From Selaginella moellendorffii (lineage: Eukaryota > Streptophyta > Lycopodiopsida > Selaginellales > Selaginellaceae): a stretch of 64,000 bases of DNA. Below the pieces are notes generated by a model, which had not been told where the DNA came from, made no database searches, and saw nothing but the letters and a program-made list of their open reading frames with translations. The stretch lies in NCBI RefSeq assembly GCF_000143415.4, contig NW_003314267.1:571916-635915 (forward strand). The letters are read 5' to 3'. The translations under genes and the position numbers were made by a program. Of this stretch, positions 22,213 to 33,554 are shown piece after piece. Each line of letters opens with the position of its first letter. Positions within the stretch are counted from its first letter, which is position 1.

Positions 22213-22400
22213 TGTAGAGCCATGGAAGATTTGCCATGCTGCCTCTGGGCATCCACACCTCCCATACATTTGCACCACCAAATTGCATGCCAAGCTCTTG
22301 CCGCGAGGAGGTGCTCAATCTCATTGTGGAGCTTAGAAGCTGTGGATAGATTGGTTCACTTCTTTATTGCATCCAACAAAAGCTCTCAAAAATCTAGTGC
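22213..22400 (-). pseudogene. PPR N-terminal fragment, upstream half of copy B
   Basis: Minus strand KLHNEIEHLL, then the counterpart of GRCG.PEAAWQ, ending at CTACA before the LTR. Joined with 16488 onward it would give the same gene as the copy at 19285-19518, so this is the 5' part of copy B displaced by the inversion. Confidence 0.65.
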
Positions 22401-22433
22401 TAATATGGTTCTCTGTAAGAAAAAACCATATAA

Positions 22434-22883
22434 TCATGCACAATCTTGGATGGTTCCTTGGTTGTTGTAGAAACAATCATCAATTCGGAAATTAGTGTCA
22501 TGATCCGCACCACTGTTGTCTTTGCACATCGCATAGTAGACCAACTTTGGGATGGTTTCATTGTTATACAAGTAACCTGTGGGCGTGCATATCTCTAAGA
22601 AATTTGTCCTGCCACACTTTAAATTCCCATTATCATTGTGGATGTGATTGTCCAAGACCAAATAAATCTGAGATTTTTCAGGGAGACACCATTCTAAATG
22701 AATATAGATTAGGGTGAATTCAAATATAGGACAAGTAAGTGAGAAATCCCCACACCCAAATGTTTTAGGAATGATCAAAGTAGCAAGCGAGGCAACAATA
22801 GAAACTATCAATTGCACACCCATTCTAAAAATTAGTTTTCTGGAAGTACAAATGCTGAGATTTATTGGCAAGGGAAAATCCAA
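22434..22883 (-). pseudogene. Cysteine-rich, possibly secreted protein of unknown family
   Basis: A 149-residue frame from ATG 22883. A hydrophobic segment (RMGVQLIVSIVASLATLIIP) at about residues 20-40 could be a signal peptide. Seven or more cysteines follow (e.g. TFGCGDFSLTCP, WCLPEK, LKCGRTNFLEICTPTGYLYN, YYAMCKDNSGAD, IDDCF, QDC). Compared with the copy at 19.1 kb the frame ends early (QDCA then TGA instead of QDCINRYAFFL). I do not recognise the family. It may be a small secreted protein disabled by the stop, or still functional. Confidence 0.45.
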
Positions 22884-22999
22884 TCAACCTTTATGAAGCA
22901 AAATTTTTTGCCATGTAGTCCATGTAAGATTCGGTGGTGAAGTAGCTAAATATTCTTATTGATGAACAAACATGTTCGAGAACATTAGGGTTGTCAAAC
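22884..22999. other. Spacer in PPR block
   Basis: Nothing recognised. Confidence 0.3.
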
Positions 23000-23795
23000 A
23001 TTCTCTTTGCAAAAAGCACACATCAATTTCGGGCAAGAGCACAATCTGCTATCATGCTGTGATCAGCATTGCTTCAAACGCTTCCTCCAACTTCTAGTAG
23101 TTAACATACCCTGTCAGCATGGCAGTCCACGTAACCTCGTCTCATCATTCATCAAAGAGATTCTTTAGATGTTGCCGGACTAAATGATCGCCTTGATCAG
23201 GCAGACCTAAATATATGGCTTTAGCGTCATGAGTCTGTTCTTGAGAGCAGGATTGCAGTGCAAGCAAATGCTGCATGCTGTAAAAATTCTTCTCAGCCTC
23301 AACTGTCGTCATGATCTGCACAAGCACAGCACAAGACAATGGACTCGTGAAGCAGCCACTTTCCGCCAAGATGACAAGAAAAGTAGTGGACACAACCAAA
23401 TCCTTATGAGGGTGGCCAAAGCACTGGGCGTGAATGATAGAGGAGCAAACTTTGGCATGTTGGAAAAGATGTTCTTCACCCTTGCAAATGCCCAGTTTGG
23501 GCAGTTGCTGCTAGATGAGAAATCCAAGAAACAAGATCTTTCGGCATAAACAGAGTCCTTAATTGGCATATGTTGGTTGTTTGTGGTCTAAGAGATTAGC
23601 TCCTTTCCGGCATAAGCTCAAAGATGCATTGCTTTATCCAAATGCCCATTTGTGGCATACTATCATTGCATTCTAGCCTCTCTCTCATTTTTTCAAAAAT
23701 CCACAAGGTGTCCTCTAGCCTATGGTTGTTTACATATTCTGTCAACATGGTAGTCCACGGAACTAGTATGTCTACATGTGCTACTATGGGCAATG
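23000..23795 (-). pseudogene. PPR pseudogene copy E, inverted
   Basis: Minus-strand counterpart of 20460-21130: GIWIKQCIFELMPERS, FSNMPKFAPLSF, SAVTLIRIW-like reading and KAIYLGLPDQGDHLV. It carries the same internal deletion after the PEFAPLSF/PKFAPLSF segment as copy C, so E and C share a more recent ancestor than either does with B. Confidence 0.75.
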
Positions 23796-23838
23796 GCCTA
23801 AATTCTCAAGCCTAGCCAAGGTTTATTTAGACGCTCTT
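23785..23838 (+). pseudogene. Small carotenoid-dioxygenase fragment
   Basis: GQWPKFSSLAKVYLDA corresponds to GPWPKFSGLAKVDLDA of the fragment at 18.6 kb, here on the plus strand. It is opposite to the neighbouring PPR copy, the same relative orientation as at 18.3-18.7 kb. Confidence 0.65.
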
Positions 23839-23985
23839 GGTCGACTAATTAGATGGTTTTTACTATTACAAAAATATAATTTTGAAATAGTATATAGACC
23901 TAGAAAATTCTATAAACAAGCCAATTACATAAAGTGTATCATTATAAAAGAGTTACCTAATACTAAAGTAAACAAACTCTCAAAT
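23839..23985 (+). pseudogene. Ty3/gypsy RNase H fragment
   Basis: GRLIRWFLLLQKYNFEIVYR, PRKFYKQANYI matches 'GR..RW...LQEYDFEI.YRPGK.N..AD'. It joins directly onto the dioxygenase fragment. Confidence 0.65.
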
Positions 23986-24259
23986 GTTATTTATTTGCAA
24001 TTTCCGAACCTACCACTTGGTTGGAAGATATATAAATCTATCTTTCTATGGGTTCCGTTCCACCCCACTATAACTTGCTAAAGAAAAAGAAATTGTTTAT
24101 TTTAAAGACATTGAATTTTGACTTCTTAGAAAGTTATTCAACCCAGTATTATTCAAACCCAATGACAGTTAACTAATTTCGAGATAGGACCCAAGAAAGA
24201 GTCTGAGATGGAGTTTGCGAACAAGCACATTAATCATACATGAGTAGTGCTGCTTTGAG

Positions 24260-24731
24260 GGTTTGATGAAGTGATCAAACTAGAAAGACACAAAGAGATC
24301 TTGAGCTATGGCAGTAGTGCCTTTATGAGCACATGATGTGAGCAAAGTTGTTAACCTAGCTTCATCAGGTGTATTAGTAGCGACCATGGTTTGAAAGGCA
24401 TCCAAGGCTTTGGAAATGGCCCCAATCCAAGAGTATGCCACCAGCATTGCGTCCCAAGATATGAAATCCTTGTCTGGCATTGTTAAGAATATCTAATTTG
24501 CCATACCCAGATGCTCATTTTGGGTATATGCAGAAAGCATTGCACTCCATGAAGATTGATTTCTTTCTTGGATTGAATCAAACACACTTTGGGCTTCCAG
24601 TAACTGTGAATTTGATGATAAACCAGACAAGAGAGCATTGAAAGCAAGATGCAAATGGTGAGGGTGATGAAGAGCATGAAGGAGGCGGCTGGGATCTGGA
24701 ATTGCCCCAGATGCCTATATTTTATTTCCAT
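24260..24731 (-). pseudogene. PPR pseudogene copy F, C-terminal part, inverted
   Basis: Minus strand LHGVQCFLHIPKMSIWVWQI, then MPDKDFISWDAMLVAYSWIG and DEARLTTLLTSCAHKGTTAI. It keeps the WDAMLV segment whose loss frameshifts copy B, but it is itself truncated and shifted near 24480. Confidence 0.75.
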
Positions 24732-25795
24732 ATTCTATGCACTCACAAAATTAAAATCTTATACATCTTTTTATAAATTTACTTATATGAATAAATATAA
24801 TTCTTAAAAATAATTGTGAAATATTTAATATTTATAGATAAAAATATATTTATATCAAAAAAACATTTTTAATTTTTTAATTTAACTTTATAATTTTAAT
24901 TATTTAAAGCCCATCAATTCTTTTTATATTATCAAATTGATAACACTATCACTACTAACATTAGCCCCTCCATGAAGGTTTATTCTTACCTTCACAAGAT
25001 TTCCTGTATTATACAATATGAGATAAAAAAGAACTTTTAAAGAGGTTTATAGAAGATGACCATAAATTGTTATTCTTAGTTTAAATTAATTTTATGTTAA
25101 AACCTTTTACTTGTTATAACTTTTAATATCTTTGAATGTGTAAAAACATTCTAATACTATATATTCCCCTGAAAATATATGTTCTTATGATTAACAACAT
25201 ATTTATATATACTTATCATAATAAATATATAATTATGGATGATTATCATCTTTATGTTTGTGTTAATGAATAATAAAGTTATTGATGTTGCAAAAATAAA
25301 TATTTATAAGATTTATTAAATTTGATACATTTATATCTTTATATTTTTTATAAAGATAAAACTACATTTTGAAAGAGTAAATTTTTTAATATAAATAAAT
25401 TACAAAAAATTATTTTATATATATATATATATAAAGAGAGAGAGAGACACAGACACACATTTACATTATTAGGTATTCATTTGGAGTAATTTTTCTTTAG
25501 ATATTACTATTTTAAAATTTTTTCACAAACATAATTTAATATATTGGGACATTTTTAAAAATTAATTTAGATATGCATTATTTTCTATTTTCAAATACAG
25601 CAAGAAATCTACATATGTAAGGTTTACACATGTAAATATAATTTTTATCATATTATTTAAATGTATGATTGGATATTTTTTAAGGTATAAACTTGCAGAA
25701 TATTAACTGTAGTGGGCATTAAATGATAAAATACGTTTTAATGAAATAAAATTGGAAATTCATTTGCTTAGTTTTCCTCTAACAAAATTAGTAGA
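24732..25795. other. AT-rich intergenic DNA downstream of SCR
   Basis: Very AT-rich, with a (TA)n(GA)n(CA)n microsatellite at ~25415-25460. No gene seen. Confidence 0.6.
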
Positions 25796-25801
25796 GGGAC
25801 A

Positions 25802-28174
25802 TCAAGGATGACGCCACGCAGACGCCGTCAAGAGGCACAAGTCTTTCCACCCAAGCTTGAGCGTTCCATTGTCCTCCACCAGAGTGTATCCTTGCAAAGG
25901 AAACATCCCCAGCAACAGCGTCGCCTGTGTGGCTGCATTCCCAGCCAACGAAATCGGCCGAAACCCCGACTGCTTGAGCTGATCCCTCCACTGCTCAAAC
26001 TTGACCTCTCCAGTCCGTGCAGGCCCGCCAACCGCCAGTATGTTCTTGATCTCGCAAGACAGCAGCTGCTGCTCCACCATATGCCGATCCGGACTATCCT
26101 CCGGAAAGCTCGCGCCAAGAGAATCAAACAGTGCCGAATAGTAGTGCAGCGCCTCCACGAACCGGTTGAGAAACGATCCCGCGTGGCTCAGATCTTGCTC
26201 CACCATGGTCACCACCTTTGGCTCCAAAGACCCAAGTAGCTTCAAGGTCTTGGAATCTGACCCGGTCACGTCGTAGAGCGAGTGGTGCAGCCAGTGCACT
26301 GCGAGCGCGTCGCCCTGCCGGACCTTGAGTGTCGCAGCGTCGCAGTGGCCGATCTTGTCCGCCACCGCGAAGAACTCAAAGGGCAGGCCGAGCGAGCTCG
26401 CAAAGTCGGATAGCCTCTTGCCGGTTGCCTCGAGCGCCTCGGCCGAGGTGCCCAGTCCGGTGATCCGGACGTTCGGAGGGCCTCCCGGCCTGGAAGCCAA
26501 GATGTGGAAGAGCGCCGGCCACTGCAATCCTTGCATGATATCAATGTCGACAATGTGGACGCTTTGCTCGCCCTCGAACGCCTCGAGGATGGCCTGGTTT
26601 GCGGTGAAGTGCGAGAACTTGACGAGAGGGCACATCCCGTTGAAAATCTGGAACGCGGCGGCGATGCTGTGGTTGTAGACGTGGTGAATCCCCGGGAGCG
26701 CGGAGCAAATGCCCAGGCACGAGTTTACCATCCGCGCCGCCATGGCCTCGGCGAAGTAGGCGGCGACGCGCTGGACGGAGCTCCCATATGGCGATGCCAG
26801 CTCCGTGAGCTGGGGCTGGATGAGGTTGGCCTCCTCGAAGTTGTCCGTGGAGATGGCCTCGGCGCACTGGAGAAGGAGCGCCAGGAGCTGCAAGCCGGCA
26901 TCGTCGCTCGTGCCGGCGATGGTGGCGGCACTCGTGGCGGTGGTGGTGGCGGTGGCGGCCCCGCCACCGCTGCCGGCTTGATCGTCTTTCCCCGATGGCT
27001 GGTCCTGCGACTCGGAGGATTTGTCTTTGGAAGAGTTTGTTGGAGAAGGGAGCTGCTGCTTTGCGTGATTCTTGTGCTGCTGCTGGNNNNNNNNNNNNNN
27101 NNNNNNNNNNNNNNNNNNNNNNNNNNNNNNNNNNNNNNNNNNNNNNNNNNNNNNNNNNNNNNNNNNNNNNNNNNNNNNNNNNNNNNATTTCTGGGATGAT
27201 TCTAGTGATAACTTGAGACCATCGTGAGGAGGAGGAGGAGGAGCCTGCTGCTCGAATGACTTCCCTTCCATCGCCATTTCCTCCACGCGACTATTCCCAC
27301 AGTCTTCCAGACGGTGGGGTACTGTTTCTGGATCCACTCTCGACCGCTTCAAGCTCGGCTGCTCCACAGCCGCGGCCGCGGGATTGACGGAGTGGCCATG
27401 ATGCTTGAGCTGGTTTTGCTGCTGCTGCTTGAGAGAGTGATGACCATGCAACATCTCGTGGTGGTGCCGCAAGCTGATGATCCTCGACTCGATAACCGGA
27501 GCTACGTGAGGATTGCACGGCGAGAGGTTTTCCAGCAGCGACTGCCATATGTGCTCGGCCGGCATGCTCGGAAAGCTGTGAGATATGTCACTCACCATCG
27601 TTTCCAGCCACACTGCAACAGTTCCCTCGTCCATGGACCTGATCTCGTTCATGGAAAATCCTCCTCCTCCAGCCGGCCCGGCCTTGGAATTCATGCTCGA
27701 ATCGAGCTCCATCGACGTGGGAAGTGTTCCCCACTGCTGCTGGCTGGAGTTTCTCCCATCGTTGTAGTGATCTTGTTGGAAGAGGAGACTATTATCTGGC
27801 GCGAACAATTGCGAGCTTGGCGAGCGGAAGAGATTGGCGGCGCTGCTCGACGACCAGCCGGATGGCCCGTGGAGTGATCCCCATAGGCCTGGTGACGCGC
27901 CCTGGAAGAATCCCGGGCTTGGAAGCTGCCATCCCAGAAGTGAAGGAGATGGCGGCAGCTCCATGGTGGACGAGGAGGAAGAAACCCGCGACTGGGAAGA
28001 TGACTTTGATGAGCTTAAAGTCGATGCTCCTGGCTCGTACGACGTCGTGTTCGTCGCTATAAGTGACAGTCCACCATCGCTGGGCGACTCGAAGGAAGAA
28101 ATACCAAAGCTTTGCGAGTTGTGGTGGAGCGTTTCAGTTGCGTGTTGGTGGATCTCGTCACGATCTCCTCCCAT
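25802..28174 (-). CDS. SCR: SCARECROW-type GRAS transcription regulator
   Basis: A single open frame from ATG 28174 to the stop at 25802, no intron. The N-terminal half is Ser/Gln/Gly-rich and low complexity. The GRAS domain begins about residue 420 with [20 protein letters not shown] and contains the VHIID motif as [20 protein letters not shown]. It continues with [20 protein letters not shown], the PFYRE/RVER-region sequence [20 protein letters not shown] and the SAW end [15 protein letters not shown]. These words are nearly those of angiosperm SCR, which acts in the nucleus with SHORT-ROOT in endodermis and asymmetric cell division. A run of 100 N (27087-27186) lies in the N-terminal part next to Gln codons, so the true length is unknown; the frame happens to stay open across it. 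Confidence 0.93.
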   Translation of the reverse strand: MGGDRDEIHQHATETLHHNSQSFGISSFESPSDGGLSLIATNTTSYEPGASTLSSSKSSSQSRVSSSSSTMELPPSPSLLGWQLPSPGFFQGASPGLWGSLHGPSGWSSSSAANLFRSPSSQLFAPDNSLLFQQDHYNDGRNSSQQQWGTLPTSMELDSSMNSKAGPAGGGGFSMNEIRSMDEGTVAVWLETMVSDISHSFPSMPAEHIWQSLLENLSPCNPHVAPVIESRIISLRHHHEMLHGHHSLKQQQQNQLKHHGHSVNPAAAAVEQPSLKRSRVDPETVPHRLEDCGNSRVEEMAMEGKSFEQQAPPPPPHDGLKLSLESSQKXXXXXXXXXXXXXXXXXXXXXXXXXXXXXXXXXXQQQHKNHAKQQLPSPTNSSKDKSSESQDQPSGKDDQAGSGGGAATATTTATSAATIAGTSDDAGLQLLALLLQCAEAISTDNFEEANLIQPQLTELASPYGSSVQRVAAYFAEAMAARMVNSCLGICSALPGIHHVYNHSIAAAFQIFNGMCPLVKFSHFTANQAILEAFEGEQSVHIVDIDIMQGLQWPALFHILASRPGGPPNVRITGLGTSAEALEATGKRLSDFASSLGLPFEFFAVADKIGHCDAATLKVRQGDALAVHWLHHSLYDVTGSDSKTLKLLGSLEPKVVTMVEQDLSHAGSFLNRFVEALHYYSALFDSLGASFPEDSPDRHMVEQQLLSCEIKNILAVGGPARTGEVKFEQWRDQLKQSGFRPISLAGNAATQATLLLGMFPLQGYTLVEDNGTLKLGWKDLCLLTASAWRHP
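27087..27186. other. Assembly gap of 100 N inside the SCR gene
   Basis: Exactly 100 N between a CAGCAG-type repeat and normal coding sequence. A round number of N usually marks a gap of unknown size. Confidence 0.97.
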
Positions 28175-30000
28175 TGCTCCTCATCTTGGTGATTGGGAGG
28201 AGGCCTCAGCGGCATTCTTCTGTTCATGGGAAAGACTAGGTGAGTAGCGTCCCAAGAAAAGAAAAAGAAGACAAGTGATAAGGGAGAACCATCTACAAAT
28301 TCTAAAGCGTTTTCCAAGAGATTATAGGTAGAAAAACTTACGCGTTGCCTTCCGACGTGTGCGTGACAACTCGTTCACTGGGATCGACTGATTGATGACT
28401 TCTATGAAGGCTACAAAGCGATGCTACATAGATTGCTGCTGCTCACAGTGGAAGATAGCAAAGGAAAGAACAGCGCGTTTGTTTGCGCGATCCTTTCAAG
28501 CTATGCCACACACTAGACAGCGAAGAAAGGGAGCGAAGGGCGCGACAAGAGGACGACAAAACAAAAACCAGCCCTTGATTCATATTAATTCCAGCACTGT
28601 ACGGGATGCCAAAACTGTTGAAACGGTACGTGGTTTCTTGCCGTAATACACTACTGTTTTGCCTTTTGCTCTTGAATTTTTATAAACGAAAAAAGAGAGA
28701 GTGAAGAGTATTTCAACCTTCACTCGTTTCAATCCAAGGAAAAGATTTTCATATAGAAAAGCTATATGAATGGGCCAAGTTTTCCCCCCAGTTGATCGAC
28801 AAGTTGCCAACTTTTTCTTGCTTCAAGCAATCCACATGGCGCGAAGAGGAGCGATGCAATTTTTTCTTTTGGCAACCACAAGGTCGGCAGCAATGGAAAT
28901 GGTAAGCTGTGATTTCTTCGAAATAGTTTTTAAACCTGTCTTAATCAGTGGACACGCTTAGAATGCTCTTCCCCCTGACTCTAGTTTGATTAAAATACGA
29001 ATAGGTTTGAAACATTCGGGTCGGCTCCAAATACAAAACGGTAGCTCTCAAAATAAATAAGTTCTTTTTATATATACACATATATTTCAAAAATGAGCTT
29101 GAGAGGGACTTCCAGTAAATTGCAGGCCTTAGCAGTTGTCTCGAGTTTGGAGGCGGGTTCTCACTGGACAACTATCAAACAGCAAGTATTCTTAAGACTT
29201 CCTCTCCCACCTCCAAATATTTTTGTAAATTTTTATGTTCTGGGTGCATGATTACCACCACCAGGAGGAGAAATTTTTAAACATGGCACTCTATGCAAGC
29301 TTATGTGTGTTTTTTTTTTTTAAATGATAATAATAATGATGGTATATAAATTACTGTTTTTTCTATCTGGTGCCCTGCAAAGATCTGGGGCCCGAGATGA
29401 ACTCGCAATCCAGCAATAGGTTGGAATAAAGGACAGTGGCTACGCTTAGTTAAAAAGTTTTTAGAGCATTTATCTTAATTTATACAAGCGATGCTATTGT
29501 CTTTTGTATGACCCCGGTCATATGGAGACGGATTATCCTGCCATTTGTGATCACGACTGCTCTGGACACACTCGTAAATGCTATTAAGTGCTAAGTAACT
29601 CTCTTTGGATGGATTAAGTTAAGCCTGGATAACATTTGCTCTTCTCTTGTTTGGAGAGATCTGTCATATAGATGGGGCCACAAAATACGCTCTCCAAAAC
29701 CAGAGAAAAATCTTGGGTGTTTCTCTTCCTTTTTGACAAGAAAAAAGGCACACAATTTTTAGCTCTTTTCTGTCCCTATTTTTTTCATGCATAGTGGAGT
29801 CGTGGTTGTGTCTGTACTGTAGTGACAAGCAAAGCACTTGACGCGGCAGCCCCTGGCTAGCCGCGTGAGAATACCGAGCAACACAACAAAGAATATAAGA
29901 ATAATAAAAAAAACCATGCAAAATTTTATATATATATCCGTATCACGGTTTCGTAAAAAGATAATCATTTACCTTCGAACTAAACAAAGCAAATACGAAA
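28175..30000. other. SCR upstream region
   Basis: Probable promoter and 5' leader of SCR, then AT-rich DNA. A Ser/Leu-type frame at 28392-28646 and similar ones have no recognisable motif. No RNA gene identified. Confidence 0.4.
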
Positions 30001-33000
30001 TCTATCTCATCCCTGCGCAGGGTTTTACTCCTCGTCTCTAGAAACCAGCACTAGATTCTCACATGAATCCCACGTCCTTGGCTGGTATATATCGATTCGC
30101 GATGATACATGGAGCTTTCGTTTATGGGGAAGTGTGGTAAAATCCATCCATTTCGGTGGAGAAAGAGAAACGCGATGTAGACGTTGGATCCTCTCAAATC
30201 TATTCACCCGGTCAGTGCAGGGTACGATGCATCTCGGCCGTTGGAGGCCCACAAGCAGCGGCTGGGATCATCCGGGCTGGAACTACGTGCATACTTTTTT
30301 CCTGTACTTTTTTATATATTCTAATTTTTATTTTTCTCAGAGAGACCATGAAAAGCAGTGCAGCCCAGGCTATAGCAGCAGAGCAGTCTTTCTCCGTTTC
30401 CTCTTGGTAAATGTTTCGCGATTTCTTTAGTTTCCGTGGCTCTTTGAATTTGATCCCTTGAGTAGTTTTATATCTCTGGTGCTGCGTACAAATGCCGTGG
30501 CTGGGCAATTCCGTGGTGGGGCTTAGATTTTGCGCTCAGTGTGCTGCAGCCAGCGAGAAAACGAGGGAATATAAACTGTGAATCTGGTGATGATGGTGCG
30601 GCTGCGCGTCCACCTTTTCTTATGTATAAATTTATCTATATACATGAGCGTGAGGACCAAGAGACAAACTTGTACGACTTCATACAAGTCATGCAGACTT
30701 TTTCTTTCGAAATTTAAGAATGCAAACTTTAGCAAGGGTCATTTTTATTTTGGAAAAGTTCTAGAGCTGACATTGGTTCGTCTTCTTTACAAAACCAACA
30801 TCCTTTGCGAGAGAAAGGCGCTTAACAGTCGTAAAGTTTCTTTCGAAAAGGTGGTGAAACATTTGACAAAGCAGTCAAGCGTCAAGTTTGCACAATGACT
30901 CTCCGGTGTCCATGCTCTCCACACGTCAAGCCGCTCGGCTTGGTGTGCGAGTCTCACGGCCTTCTTCATCCTTACTCTCATCTTGAAATTCCTCCAATCG
31001 CTTGCACCATCACTTGAATTCCCGTATGACATCTTGCTCCATGGAAGACAAGATGCATGGGAGCAAACTCTTGTTAATTCCTCAATCTAATAGTTTAAGC
31101 ATGTAGAAATCATTAGTGAGTGGTGTTAGCAATAGTGTTTTTTTTTAATTCATATAGATTAGAGGATGTACTTTTCTAATATTACTTATTTTCAACTAAA
31201 GAAATAATTTTTGGTTTGCTCAAGCAAACTTGTAAGGGGACTTGGTAGTGAATATATCTAGAATATGTTTGGATATTTTAGGATATTCTACCATTTAATG
31301 GTTGCTATTCATTTAGATTAATTTTGTATTTATAATTTATAAACTTTCTTAAACCCTTTCCAGTATATTATTTTTTATTTTATCATTTTAATCTTGTGTT
31401 TATACATTACAAACGTGCTTATAATTATAAATTTTATTTGATCAGTTGGATAAATAAGTAAGAATAACACTGCTATTAAGCAAACCAAGTGTTGCTATGT
31501 GCAATGCATAGCAATTTATTTTGTGCTGGAAAACCATATTAACCTTGGAGTTTGGTTAGTGAAAGTAGGTAAATACTAGCTTGAGAATAATAAAGACTAA
31601 ATATCATTTTATCTTTTTAAATTTTTGAAATAAAATCTTTCAACCCAATGCTATGTGCAAAATGTTAAAATATAACTTTTAAGTATAAATATGGAAAATA
31701 ATGTTATAGTAACATATTGCAAAAATTTTGCATTTATCTACAAGAAAGGTTTCACTTATATATTTAAAAAAATAATTGGTAAATAGAAATGTAAAAACAT
31801 TTAGAATAAAACTTTATCCAAGTTAATTTAAACTTTGAAGATTTGGGATAGGGTGAGTGCCTTGTCACAAATCCATTTGATTTTTATCCCTAATATTTAT
31901 AATTGAGAAAAAAAATCTCAAACCTAATTTGCTCTATATAATATTTTTATATTTCTAAAGGGACATAAATAACTAAAATTTCAATTTGAATAGTTTTAAG
32001 ACACTTCAAAACTGGAAATGCCACCTAACTTTATATTTTTTTTTTATAAATGGAAGTATAATTTATTATTAAATTATTTTTCTAAAAATAAATTCAATAT
32101 TAGGATCTGATATTATTTATTAGGAATAAAGAAATTTTTTAGTTTGGTAAAAATTTAGCACATATATATTATCTTAAGATTAATTGAAATTAAAAAGATG
32201 AATAATGAAACTTTATAATTTGATATAATATTCAATTTTATATAATACTTTATATAAAAATATATATATCCTGATACATTTTATTTAATATGTAGTCCTT
32301 GTGTTTTCTTAAAATATCCAGGTATTTTTAGGATATTCTTCAGTTTTACTTTAAACTTCTCTATTGTTTATTTGCATAGGATGGTAATGGATATACCTAG
32401 AAAATGCTTAGATATTCTTTGTTTGTTATTCATTTAGATTAATCTAGTATTTATATTTTATAAACATGTTTATAATTGATAAACTTCTCTAAACACTTTG
32501 TAGTATATTCTTGTTTATTCTACTATTTAATGGTTGATATGTAATTTTGATTTATAAACTATAAACATGTCTATAAATATTGATCAATTGGATTATTATT
32601 ATTAAGCTTTGTCACAGTTTTATAATCAGGTTTTAATGCTAATTTATATAAACCCTATTTAAGTTTAGAGTTTCTAATTTTCTTTGCCTCTTTGTCAGAC
32701 TTTGCATGACCTCTAGACAATCTAAAAGCTTCATTTTTGACAAAACACCTTTAACTTCCTATATCTTTTCTACAAAAGGTTAGAGTTTTAAGAGTTTTAG
32801 TAATGCTGCACATTGTGTGACTATGATCCTATAAAAAAATTATTTTAGAGCTCCTTAACAAGATGCAAATGAGAAATGTCACATGTGCTGCTCTTGAAGC
32901 TTTTGGAGTGTTCTAGTAGCATAGAAAAACCAAGAAGAAAAAACTAGAGATATTTTGAGCATGGGGCAAATGATCCACTCTTAAAGCTATACAGAGTCTT

Positions 33001-33540
33001 AGAAAATTTCTTAAGCATCTCTTACACTTTACATTCATATACACTATAAGAAAGTTTGTCATGTCTGATTCCTATTGGTTGCTGCTTGTTAATGTCATTC
33101 CATCCAAGGATTGTTCTTTCATTAGCTTGCCACTTACAATGAGTTTTCTCATACATTACAAGCAGATGGATTAGAGATGTAATAAAACTTGCTACCAGAT
33201 GAAAAATCTACCATTTTAATTTGCCAAACCAAGCTTGTCATTTTGATTCTTGATGTAAACTTCAATAAATAAATCCTAAAAGAAATTGATTTATGTTATA
33301 CTATCAATTCTTTTATTGTATATTATATCTTGTGTGTAACAATCAGACTTTTTTTCACTCACTGGGGCAGCTAGAAATTTTATGTCTGCAAGCCACCTAT
33401 AATATGTTACATTGTTGATGGATTTGCATATGAAGGTAATTGATAAATGATAATTAATTAATTCAATTATTCATCAAAATATTTCTTTCTTTTAAATCCT
33501 AATTAAATTAAATTAAGTTCCACTATTTTTTATTTTAATT
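30001..33540. other. Intergenic, mostly AT-rich, with a dispersed repeat
   Basis: No gene recognised. Two diverged copies of one sequence occur at ~31255-31450 and ~32385-32595 (shared ATTCATTTAGATTAAT, TTTATAAAC and GATCARTTGGAT words). Confidence 0.5.
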
Positions 33541-33554
33541 AAAAGAAATATACA

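Noticed and set aside
25808-28247. Several long plus-strand frames (up to 231 residues) across the SCR gene
   Set aside because: They are antisense or other-frame shadows of the GC-rich GRAS coding sequence; the minus frame carries all conserved motifs.
30130-30430. Possible small gene or microRNA precursor
   Set aside because: No conserved microRNA sequence or convincing long hairpin was found, and the 98-residue frame has no motif.
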